Shown here piece after piece: positions 20,884 through 30,834 of a stretch of 64,000 nucleotides of DNA. Location of the stretch: the NCBI RefSeq assembly GCF_904849725.1, contig NC_058521.1, forward strand, positions 95,032,244-95,096,243. The letters run 5' to 3'. The stretch's first letter is position 1, and the number at the start of each line of letters is the position of its first letter. The notes below the pieces were generated by a model that ran no database searches, was not told the origin of the DNA, and saw nothing but the letters and a program-made list of their open reading frames with translations. Made by a program: the position numbers and the translations under genes. This DNA comes from Hordeum vulgare subsp. vulgare. Its lineage: Eukaryota; Streptophyta; Magnoliopsida; Poales; Poaceae.

Positions 20884-22466
20884 TGATAACCCACAAGCGT
20901 GTGGGATCACTACAGTTTTCGAGGGTAGAGTATTCGACCCAAATTTGTTGATTCGCCAAGACGGGAAACGAAAGAATATTCTCAAGTATTAGCAGCTGAA
21001 TGTGTCAAATTCAACCACACCTGAAAGATTAGTGTCTGCAAGCAAAGTATCAGTAGCAAAGTAGTATGATAGCAACGGTGCCAGAAACGATCTGTTGACG
21101 GCAGACTATTCCTAACTGTTGTATCAATGGCGCCAGTAAAGAGCACGTGAACGGGGAACTATTCTTCCCAGGCAATGGCTCCAGAAATCTTGCAACAAGT
21201 AACAGCGAAGTAGCAAGGAACAGAAGTAGTAGCAGCAGCAGAGTAATAGCAGTAGCAACAGTAGCAACAAAGTGGCCCAATCCCTTTTGTAGCAAGGGAC
21301 AAGCCTAGGCAAAGTAACATAGCAAGGACCAGTAGTAAAAGACTCGTAGGCAGTGGATCGGTGATGGATGAGTGTGACGGATGTGATTCATCATGTAACA
21401 ACTATAACATAGAGAGATATGTAACTAGCTCCCGTTCGTCAATCTAATGTAGGCATGTATTCCGTATGTAGTCATATGTTCTTAGGGAAAAGAACTTGCA
21501 TGACATCTATTGTCCATCCCTCCCGTGGCAGCGGGGTCCTAATGGGAACTACATGATATTAAGGTTCTCCTTTTAATAAAGAACCGAACCAACGCATTAA
21601 CACGCGGTGAATACATGAACTCCTCTTACTATGGTCATCTCCGGGAGTGGTTCCGGCTATTGTCACTCGAGGGTTGCCGGGTCATAACACATAGTAGGTG
21701 ACTACAACTTGCAAGATAGGATCTAAAACACACATATATTGGCGACAACATAATAGGTTCAGATCTGAAATCATGGCACTCGGGCCCTAGTGACAAGCAT
21801 TAAGCATAGCCAAGTAGTAGCAACATCAATCTAGAACATAGTGGATACTAGGGATCAATCCCCATCAAGAACTAACTCGATTACATAATAGATCTCATCC
21901 AACTCTTCACCGTCCAGCAAGCCTACGATGAGATTACTCACGAATGGTGCAGAGTATCATGGAATTGTCGATGGAGAAAGGTTGATGATTACGATGTCGA
22001 CGATTTCCCCTCTCCGGAGCCCGAAACGGACTCCAAATCTGCCCTCTAGATGAAGAACAGGATGTAGCGGCGCCTCCGTATCGCAAAACGCGATGAAACC
22101 TTCTCTTTGATTTTTTTTCCGGGCGAGACGGAAGATATAGAGCTGAGTTTGGGGGCGGTGGTGCCACATGGGCCCCACAAGCCTGCACGGCGCGGCCATA
22201 GGGGGTGGCCGCGGCCTGTGGGCTTGTGCCCCACTGGCACGCCCCCTCCGGTGGATCTTTGGGCAGGTATTTTTCTTTTATTCCAGAAAAAATCTCCGTA
22301 AATTTTCAGGACGTTCTGAGAACTTTCATTTCTGCACAAAAACAACACCATGGCAATTCTGCTGAAAACAGCGTCAGTCCGGGTTAGTTCCATTCAAATC
22401 ATGCAAATTAGAGTCCAAAACAAGGGCAAAAGAGTTCGGAAAAGTAGATACGACGAAGACGTATCA
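20884..22466 (-). repeat. 3' LTR of A
   Basis: Its plus-strand left edge is tgataacccacaagcg and its right edge gacgtatca, followed by the PPT actcccccaagctt. It matches 29107-30694 closely, with few substitutions. Confidence 0.92.
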
Positions 22467-24416
22467 ACTCCCCCAAGCTTAAAGCCTTGCTTGTCCTCAA
22501 GCAACCCAGTTGACAAACTGAGAGAGACAAAAGAAAAACTTTGACGAACTCTGTTTGATCTTGTTGTTGCAACTATGTCTAACTCATAACCAGAATTTCA
22601 GCAAGATCACAGGCAAACCACATAAGCAAATGACATCTAGGTCTCACGGTAAACTCATATCAATGGCATAATCAACTAGCGAGCAAATAATAATGAGTCT
22701 CAAATGTCAACACTTCAATCAAAACAACATGAAGCAGTACAAATAGATGGTATCTCGCTAGCTCTTTCTGAGACCGCAAAACAGAAATGCAGAGCACCTT
22801 AAAAGACCAAGGGCTGACTAAACATTGTAATTCAAGGCAATGAAGATCCAGTCATAGTCACACTCAACACAGTTAAAAGCAAAGCATAAAAATGACAGAG
22901 GTGCTCTCTAATTGGTGCTTTTGTAAGAGGAGGATGACTTAACATGAACATAAATAGACAGACCCTTCGCAGAGGGAAGCATTGATTTGGAGAGGTGCCA
23001 GAGCTCAAGCTTTGAAAACAGAGATAATAATTTTGGGTGGCATGCTTTCATTGTCAACACAATGACTAAGAGTTCTCAACATCTTCCACGCTACACATGC
23101 TATAGGCGGTTCCCAAACAGAAAAGTAAAGTTTTGACTCCCCCACCACCAATCAATCACACTCCACGGCTAGCCGAATCCTCGGGTACCGTCCATACCAA
23201 CATCAATCCTGGGGGAGTTTTGTTTGCAATTATCTTTTCGATTTGAGCATGGAACTGGGAATTCCAACTACCGGCCCCTTTCTCGTGAATGATAGTGAAT
23301 AGACACATATCGAGGATAACACGCCTAGCATGGAAGATACCAATAGCCCCCTGTCACCACATGAGCGGTTCGGGCATGCAAAATAGATTATTTCTTGAAG
23401 ATTTAGAGAGTGGCACATGCAAATTTACTTGGAACGGCAGGTAGATACCGCACATAGGTAGGTATGGTGGACTCATATGGCACAACTTTGGTTTTATGGA
23501 GGTGGATGCACAAGAAGTATTCCCTCTTACTACAAGTGAAGGCTAGAAAAAGACTGGGAAGCGACCAACTAGAGAGCGACAACAGTCATCAAAATGCATT
23601 GAGATTAACTAACATTGAGTGCAAGCATGAGTAGGACATAAATCACCATGAACATGAACATCATAGAGGCTATGTTGATTTTGTTTCAACTACATGCGTG
23701 AACATGCGCCAAGTCAAGCCACTTGAAACATTCAAAGGAGGATACCATCCTATCATACTACATCATAGTCATCTCAACATTCATGTTGGCAACCAAGACA
23801 AACCATTATAAGCTCCTAGCTAAATAAGCATGGCATAAGCAACTATGATCTCTAAGTTGTCATTGCAAACATGTTTCTCTCACAACAAAGCTGGATCAGG
23901 CATGATGAGCTAGTCATAATTACAAAAACAAAATAGATCGAGTTCATACCAGCTTTTCCAGGCTGAGTCACTTCATCATATATCGTCATTATTGCCTTTC
24001 ACTTGCACGACCGAACGATGTGAACAATAATAAGCGTGCTCGTGCATTGGACTAAAGCTGGAATCTGCACGCAAACACAAAGGAGAAGACAAAGTAATAT
24101 GGCTCTTTGAAAGCTAAACAGGTATGCATGCAAGAGCCACTAAACATTGTAACCAATATCTTCTACCTTGACCCAAAGAAAAAGAAAACTATCTACACGG
24201 GAAAGCTCCCAACAAGCAAAAGAAGAAAAGATTTTTTTTTGCTTTTTTCTAACTAGAGAGACACACAAAAAGAAAACTTGAAAAAGAAAGTAAACTAACA
24301 TGGATGATACAGAGGCAAAGTGTGAACACCGGCTAACAAAGTGAAAGCATAAGCAAGAATGTAAAGTCGGTGAAAACACATACTCCCCCAATCTTAGGCT
24401 TTTGGCTTAACTTGGT
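22467..24416 (-). other. 3' non-coding interior of A
   Basis: Lies between the stop of the downstream ORF and the 3' LTR. It opens (minus-strand end) with the PPT at 22467-22480. No conserved protein, hairpin or inserted element is evident in the remaining 1.9 kb. Confidence 0.6.
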
Positions 24417-25487
24417 CTACTCCCAAGGAGGGAAATAACCAGCTCCGGGGTACTCCGGAGTGGACTGAGGGTGCCACTGCTGTGTGAGCTCCTCCGGCTC
24501 CCACTGATAAACTGGCGTCTGGTACTCGACTGGTGGCTCGGGCTCGGGCACCTGTGGTTGGGCTAAGCCCCAATATGCGTAGATGTCAGAGGGCATATTA
24601 ATGTACCTGCCCGCATGAAGATTGAACAAAGAAGGGGCAGGCAAAGTAATAGTCTCACGAGTACCCTGACTAAATACCAGGTTATAAATCATCCTTCTAC
24701 TTATATCTCTATCAAGAAAGTCATGGCGAACCATGCTTTCGTAATCTACATATCTCTCGGGAAGAAGGACCTCTTCTTCTTCCTCCAGTCTAATGGGTAT
24801 CTCAAAGTGTCTGACAAGATGGGTAGCATAGATACCTCCATAGACAACACCTTTAGAACGGTTCAGGTTCAACCGTTGAGCTACGATGGCACCCAAGCTA
24901 TAAGTTTTATCGTTATAAAGGGCTTCGCGCAAGACTGCAATATCTGGGGAACTAAGTGACCCAGCTTTCCCACGGCCAATCAAACATTTTCCCACAAATA
25001 GTGAGAAGTACCGAAGCAGGGGAAAATGAATGCTAGCAGCTCTAGTGCAAGACACTCCTCTCTCCTCTCCTACAACAATTGTACCGATGAAAGCTTCCAA
25101 GTCCCGTGGACGAGGTTCATGAATATCCCTAACGTAAGGTAATTTGCAAACATTGCAAAAGTCCTAGAGTGACATGCGCTGGGGGATATCATAAAGTTTA
25201 AACTCAACCATAGGAGGATTCTTCCTCGGATAGAAGTCAAAGCTTTGTACGAAGATATTAGTGAGGAGGAGGTATTGCAAACACTTATCTTCAACGAAGG
25301 AGGTAAGGCCTGCGTTTTCCACCAAGTGATAAAAGTCCTCATAAATTCCAGTGGCGCGTAAGAACACGTCGTTTGGCCACTCGCACGCTCGAACTTCTGT
25401 GACTCGAGGGACCAAATACTTGGGCTTCTTCTCACTCCCATCATCCTTGGGGTCACGGCTTGAAGAGCCTCTCAAGAACCTCCTCAT
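24417..25487 (-). pseudogene. Athila ORF1-like protein of A, one premature stop
   Basis: An ATG at 25487 gives MRRFLRGSSSRDPKDDGSEK, then NDVFLRATGIYEDFYHLVEN, VEFKLYDIPQRMSL, a TAG at 25164-25166, and in the same frame DFCNVCKLPY and a further 240 residues ending EYPGAGYFPPWE. Counting through the stop the product would be about 356 aa. 'FLRATGIYEDFY...AGL..F', '...VEF.LYD.P..MSL.DFC' and the closing Pro/Gln/Glu-rich tail resemble proteins grouped as the Athila ORF-1 family, whose function is unknown. It is placed 3' of gag-protease, where autonomous relatives carry an env-like ORF. The single stop is one C-to-T step from a Gln codon. A splice-acceptor-like attttcag sits just upstream of the ATG. 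Confidence 0.6.
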
Positions 25488-26290
25488 CTTTTCCCTTTTC
25501 CTATCTCTGAAAATTTCTCAAATTTTTAGTGACTCTAAGGAAAAGTGAATAAGGCTCAACGAAACTCGTAGCAACTACTCCCACAAGTGCCTAGAGACCA
25601 TATTACGCATCAAAACTACTTGGGACGAGCTAGAATCAGCATGCAAAGCTCAAGAACATGGTCACCAAGGCAGCAAAAATACGCAGAGTATAAGGCACTA
25701 GAGCAAAAACTAATTGGACCAATGGAGGAGTCACTTACCAAGGAGTAAGTTCCCAAAAACAGTTCGGAGAACGGTGATTTGAGCAAAGAGATCAAAAATC
25801 CCAGCAAGAGGAGCAAGAACACGGGTTTGAGTTGCGAAATGATTTTTTCTGGAGGTAGGAGAAGCGGATGAGAGAAAGAGTGAGTGGAGGGGGTGCCTGT
25901 GGGCTCCAGAAGCCTAGGTGGCACGGCCAGGGGGGTGCCCGCACCCCTAGGGCTTGTGGCCCACTGGTGTGGCCCCCAGACAGACTCTTTCTCCCGGTAT
26001 TTTTCAAAAAATCCAGAAAAAATCATACTAGATGTTCACAGCGTTCGGAGAACTTTTATTTTCGGGGTACTTTTCTACCGGACGCTAAGACAGAAAACAG
26101 GGAAAACTAAACTAAACCTATCATTTTTCTTCTAAGCAACCTAAAGTGAAATCTTGGAACAGAGGTTTGTGACTCCTTGATTCATCCATCTCATGGTCAC
26201 CGAAAGAAATCCGTCAATGGGGTTGATCAAGCCTCCTCGACAAAACTTTTTCGAATCGCAAAAGAAGACCGAGAATTTTTTGAATAGTCA
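25488..26290 (-). promoter_or_regulatory. LTR-like GC-rich spacer and splice acceptor upstream of the A downstream ORF
   Basis: On the minus strand this spacer contains text styled like the element LTR: a 'gttctccgaacgctg' segment, then 'tttctggatttttt', then a GC-rich block with ccacaagccctaggg and cccctggccgtgcc, and a leader with pyrimidine tracts ending attttcag about 15 bases before the ATG at 25487. This arrangement suggests a second promoter or a spliced leader for the downstream ORF. It is inference; no transcript data are available. Confidence 0.4.
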
Positions 26291-29026
26291 CTAGGTCACC
26301 TCAATGGGGATGTGTATCTCCCCAACAAGCAAATCATACTTCATCTTGACATGAGGAATAGGGCATTCAAAGCTCCTAATAAGAATCGATGAAGTTTTTT
26401 TGATAGCATTGATGCAATGTACTCGATATTGTTTCTTCGGAAAGTGCACCATATGCTCATTACCGTTGACATGGAAAGTGACATTGCCTTTGTTGCAATC
26501 TATAACAGCCCCTGCGGTGTTTAAAAAGGGTCTTCCGAGGATGACCGCCATGGCATCGTCCTCGGGAATATCCAAGATAACAAACTCTGTTAAGATAGTG
26601 GTGTTAGCAACCACAACAGGCACATCCTCGCAAATGCCGATAGGGAAAGCAGTTGATTTGTCGACCATTTGCTGAGAGATTTCAGTGGGTGTCAACTTAT
26701 CCAGCTCAAGTCTACGATAAAGAGAGAGAGGCATAACACTAACACCAGCTCCAAGGTCGCATAAAGCAGTTCTAACGTAGTTACCTTTAATGGAGCAAGG
26801 TATAGTGGGCACACAGGGATCACCTAGTTTCTTCGGAGTTCAACCCTTAAAGGTATAATTAGCAAGCATGGCGGAGATCTCAACCTCAGGTATCCTCCTC
26901 TTATTAGTCACAATATCTTTCATGTACTTAGCATACGGAGACATATTGAGGATATCCGTCAAACGCATTTGCACAAAGAGAGGTCTGATCATTTCAACGA
27001 ATCGCTCAAAATCCTCATCATCCTTTTTCTTGGATGGTTTGGGAGGAAAGGGCATGGGTTTCTGAACCCATGGTTCCCTTTCTTTACCATGCTTCCTAGC
27101 AATGAAGTCATTCTTATCATATCTTCTAGTCTTAGGCTGTGGGTTATCAAGATCAACAGGTTCAATCTCCACATCCTTATCATTGCTAGGTTGAGCATCA
27201 ACATGAACATCGCTATTGATATGATCATTAGGCTGATGTTCATCACCAGATTGTGTCTCAGCATCAGAGACAAAGGCATCGTTCGGACTCTCAGGTGTAG
27301 CAGCAATAGGGTTGCTAGCGTGCAGGTTCCTATCATCTTTCTTCTTCTTTCTAGGATGACTAGGTGCATCAGTGGTAACTCCTTGAGACTCTTGTTCAAT
27401 TCTCTTCGGATGAACCTCGGGATACAAATGTTCCTGGGTCATTCTACCGCCTCTAGTAACGACTCTGATAGAATTGTCATTCAACTCATTGAGCAAGTCA
27501 TTTTGAGCCTTAAGTACTTGTTCTACTTAAGTAGTAACCATAGAGGCATGTTTACTCGGAAGCTTAAGATCATTGACATTTCTGTCCACACAAGCACTTA
27601 GATGACTAAGCATATGAGCATTCTTTTCCAATTGTCTGCTAGCATAATCGTTGAAACTCTGTTGTTTGGCAACAAAGTTATCAAATTCATCCAGGCATAG
27701 GCTAGCAGGTTTATCAAAAGGAATATCACTCTCATCAAACCTACGCAGAGAATTTACTTCTACTACCTGTATCGGGTTATCGAGACCATGGATCTCTTCG
27801 ATAGGTGGTAGATTTTTGACATCTTCATATTTAATGCCTTTCTCTCGCATAGATTTCTTAGCTTCTTGCATATCTTCAGGACTGAGGAATAGAATATCTC
27901 TTTTCTTCGGAGTTGGCTTAGGAGGTGGTTCGGGAATAGTCCAAGCATTCTCATTGCACAAGATGTTATTCAACAGAATCTCAGCTTATTCTACAGTTCG
28001 TTCCCTAAAAACACAACCATCACAACTATCTAAGTGGTCTTTGGAAGCATCGGCAAGTCCATTATAGAAGATATCAAGTATTTCATTCTTCTCAAGAGGG
28101 TGATCAGGCAAAGCATTCAGTAGCTGGACGAGCCTCCCCCAAGCTTGTGGGAGACTCTCTTCCTCAGCTTGAGAAAAGTTGTATATTTCCTGCAAGGCAA
28201 CTTGCTTCTTATGGGAAGGGGAATATTTTTCAGAGAAGTAGTAGACCATATCCTGGGGACTATGCACACATCTAGGAGCAAGAGAAGTGAACCAGGTCTT
28301 AGCATCATCCTTTAGCGAGAAAGGAAACAACTTGAGCATATAGTAGTGGTGGATCTTTTCCTCACTAGTGAATAGGGTGGCTATATCGTGCAGTTTGGTA
28401 AGATGGGCTACAACCATTTCAGACTCGTAACCGTGAAAGGGATCAGATTCGACCAAAGTGATTAACTCAGGGTCGACAGAGAATTCATAATCCTTATCAG
28501 TCACAAAGATAGGAGAAGTAGCAAACTTTGGGTCGTATTTCATCCTAGCGTTCAGAGATTTTTCTTTCCACTTGCGCAGTAGTTTCTCAACATCTTAGCT
28601 ATCCTTGCACACAAGAAAATCCTCAGCTATCTCTCCTTCCATAACATAGCGCGTATCAGGCATAGCAGGCATAGTAACAGGTTCTACTTCAATAGTATCA
28701 ACAGTTTCAGAAGTATCATCAGGTCTAGCAGCAACTCTAGCAATTTGTGCATCAAGGGCACCTAGTGGCAAAGAAGTATCAGGCATAGCATCATCAGTCA
28801 TAGTATCAAGCATAGCATCATCAGGCATAGTATCAAGCATAGCATCATGGGCAGCATAAGTACCATCATCAAGCACAGGCGACATATCAAGATTTCTAGC
28901 AGGAGGCGAAGTCGCAAACTTTATCAAAACTGAAGGTGAATCAAGTGCAGAGCTAGATGGCAATTCCTTACCTGTCCTCGTAGTGGAAGGCAAGATTTCA
29001 GTTCTTGGATCTTTCGGATTCCTCAT
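26291..29026 (-). pseudogene. A gag-protease frame with four nonsense codons
   Basis: A single minus-strand frame runs from the ATG at 29026 to a stop at 26291 and is broken only by TAA (28595), TAA (27986), TAA (27527) and TGA (26840). Residues about 61-87 hold three 9-residue repeats (DAMLDTMPD-like). The gag domain (about 28540-27990) includes PFSLKDDAKTWF, YNFSQAEEESLPQAWGRLVQL and DIFYNGLADASKDHLD. A charged linker follows, then the protease region with CDLGAGVSVMP (the plant gypsy aspartic protease D-[ST/L]-G motif) and ILGRPFLNT. The frame ends HIPIEVT. No CCHC knuckle and no RT follow. Gag would build particles and the protease would process them. With four stops the product cannot be made without readthrough. 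Confidence 0.85.
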
Positions 29027-29076
29027 AGTGATCAGTAGACGTTAATCCCAAGTGACTCAGAGAATATAGTTGTGCT

Positions 29077-29106
29077 TCCCCCGGCAACGGCGCTAGAAAA
29101 GAGCCT
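29077..29106 (-). promoter_or_regulatory. PBS of A (tRNA-Asp)
   Basis: On the minus strand agcgccgttgccgggg follows the 5' LTR end after a short spacer (aggctcttttct). It is complementary to the tRNA-Asp 3' end apart from the second position (tggcgcc expected), the usual primer for Athila-lineage grass elements. Confidence 0.8.
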
Positions 29107-30694
29107 TGATAACCCACAAGCGTATGGGATCACAGCAGTTTTTGAGGGTAGAGTATTCGACCCAAATTTGTTGATTCGCCAAGATGGGAAGCGAAATAAT
29201 ATTCTCAAGTATTAGCAGCTTAATGTGTCAGATTCAAGCACACCTGAAAGATTAGTGTATGTAAGCAAAGTATCAGTAGCAAAGTAGTATGATAGCAACG
29301 GTGCCAGAAACGACCTGTTGATGGCAGACTATTCCTAACTGTTGTATCAATGGCGCCAGTAAAGAGCACGTGAATGGGGAAATATTCTTCCCAGGCAACA
29401 ATTCCAGAAATCTTGCAACAAGTAACAGCGAAGTAGCAAGGAACAACAATAGCAGCAGCAGCAGAGTAATAGCAGTAGCAACAGTAGCAACAAAGTGGCC
29501 CAATCCCTTTTGTAGCAAGGGACAAGCCTAGGCAAAGTAACGTAGCAAGGACCAGTAGTAAAAGACTCGTAGGCAGTGGATCGGTGATGGATGAGTGTGA
29601 CGGATGTGATTCATCATGTAACAGCTATAACACAGAGAGAGAGAGAGAGATGTAACTAGCTCCCGTTCGTCAATCTAATGTAGGCATGTATTCCGTATGT
29701 AGTCATACGTGCTTAGGGAAAAAAACTTGCATGACATCTATTGTCCATCCCTCCTGTGGCAGCGGGGTCCTAATGGAAACTAGGGGATATTAAGGTTCTC
29801 CTTTTAATAAAGAACCGGACCAACGCATTAACAGGCGGTGAATACATGAACTCCTCATACTATGGTAATCTCCGGGAGTGGTTCCGACTATTGTCACTCC
29901 GGGGTTGCCGAGTCATAACACATAGTAGGTCACTACAACTTGCAAGGTAGGATCTAAAACACACATATATTGGCGACAACATAATAGGTTCAGATCTGAA
30001 ATCATGGCACTCGGGCTCTAGTGACAAGCATTAAGCATAGCCAAGTAGTAGCAACATCAATATAGAACATAGTGGATACTAGGGATCAATCCCCGTCAAG
30101 AACTAACTCGATTACATGATAGATCTCATCCAACTCATCATCGTCCAGCAATCCTACGATGAGATTACTCACGAACGGTGAAGAGCATCATGGAATTGTC
30201 GATGGAGAAAGGTTGATGATGACGATGGCGACGATTTCCCCTCTCCGGAACCCGAAACGGACTCCAGATCTGCCCTCCAGATGAAGAACAGGATGTGGCG
30301 GAGCCTCCGTATCGCAAAACGCGATGAAACATTCTCTCTGATTTTTTTCCGGGCGAGACGGAAGATATAGAGGTGAGTTTGGGGCGGTGGTGCCACGTGG
30401 GTCCCACAAGCCTGCACGACGCGGCCATAGGGGGTGGCCGCGGCCTGTGGGCTTGTGGCCCACTGGCACGCCCCCTCCGGTGGATCTTTGCGCAGGTATT
30501 TTTCTTTTATTCCAGAAAAATCTCTGTAAATTTTCAGGACGTTCCGAGAACATTCATTTTTGCACAAAAACAACACCATGGCAATTCTGCTGAAAACAAC
30601 GTCAGTCCGGGTTAGTTCCATTCAAATCATATAAATTAGAGTCCAAAACAAGGGCAAAAGAGTTCGGAAAAGTATATTGGACGGAGACGTATCA
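29107..30694 (-). repeat. 5' LTR of A
   Basis: The plus-strand right edge gacggagacgtatca is followed by the target site ttcat (30695-30699). Compared with the 3' LTR it carries a longer (ga)n run near 29633-29651. Confidence 0.92.
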
Positions 30695-30699
30695 TTCAT

Positions 30700-30834
30700 C
30701 CCTTTATCATTTGAGGCTTCCATGTACCAGTGATGCAATCTTCGCATTTTGGTTGGTAGAAGCGGGAGCCCCTTAGGTTTGACGAGAGGCTTCCCATACA
30801 GGTATCTATATACTATCTGAGTCATGGGGAACTC
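30700..30834 (-). pseudogene. CACTA-like transposon exon, 5' part
   Basis: The minus-strand frame reads EFPMTQIVYRYLYGKPLVKP, then LPLLPTKMRRLHHWYMEASN, ending at the target site of element A and continuing at 20878. The 'GKPLVKPeeLp.LPT.MrrLH.WYMeA' style is known to me from grass CACTA-associated ORFs. It is truncated on the right by the LTR of element B at 30835. Confidence 0.5.

Larger units (their letters stand above)
20884..30694 (-). mobile_element. Element A: Athila-lineage gypsy, minus strand, no RT or integrase
   Basis: LTRs of 1583 bp (20884-22466, the 3' LTR) and 1588 bp (29107-30694, the 5' LTR) read tgatacgtct...gggttatca on the minus strand. The perfect target duplication is ttcat (20879-20883 and 30695-30699). 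A tRNA-Asp-like PBS (29083-29102 region) and a PPT (aagcttgggggagt, plus-strand 22467-22480) are in place. The 6.6-kb interior encodes gag plus aspartic protease (29026-26291) and a separate ORF (25487-24417), but nothing like RT, RNase H or integrase. The element therefore appears non-autonomous by design or by an old deletion. It sits in a CACTA-like exon. Confidence 0.92.

Noticed and set aside
21050..21401. Leu/Cys-rich 'membrane-like' ORFs on the minus strand (and their copies at 29220-29535)
   Set aside because: They lie in LTRs of A and come from a gta/gca-type trinucleotide run; the same text is found in both LTRs.
26969..27601. 210-codon plus-strand ORF
   Set aside because: It is antisense to the gag-protease frame of element A, which has a clear gag domain and protease motif.
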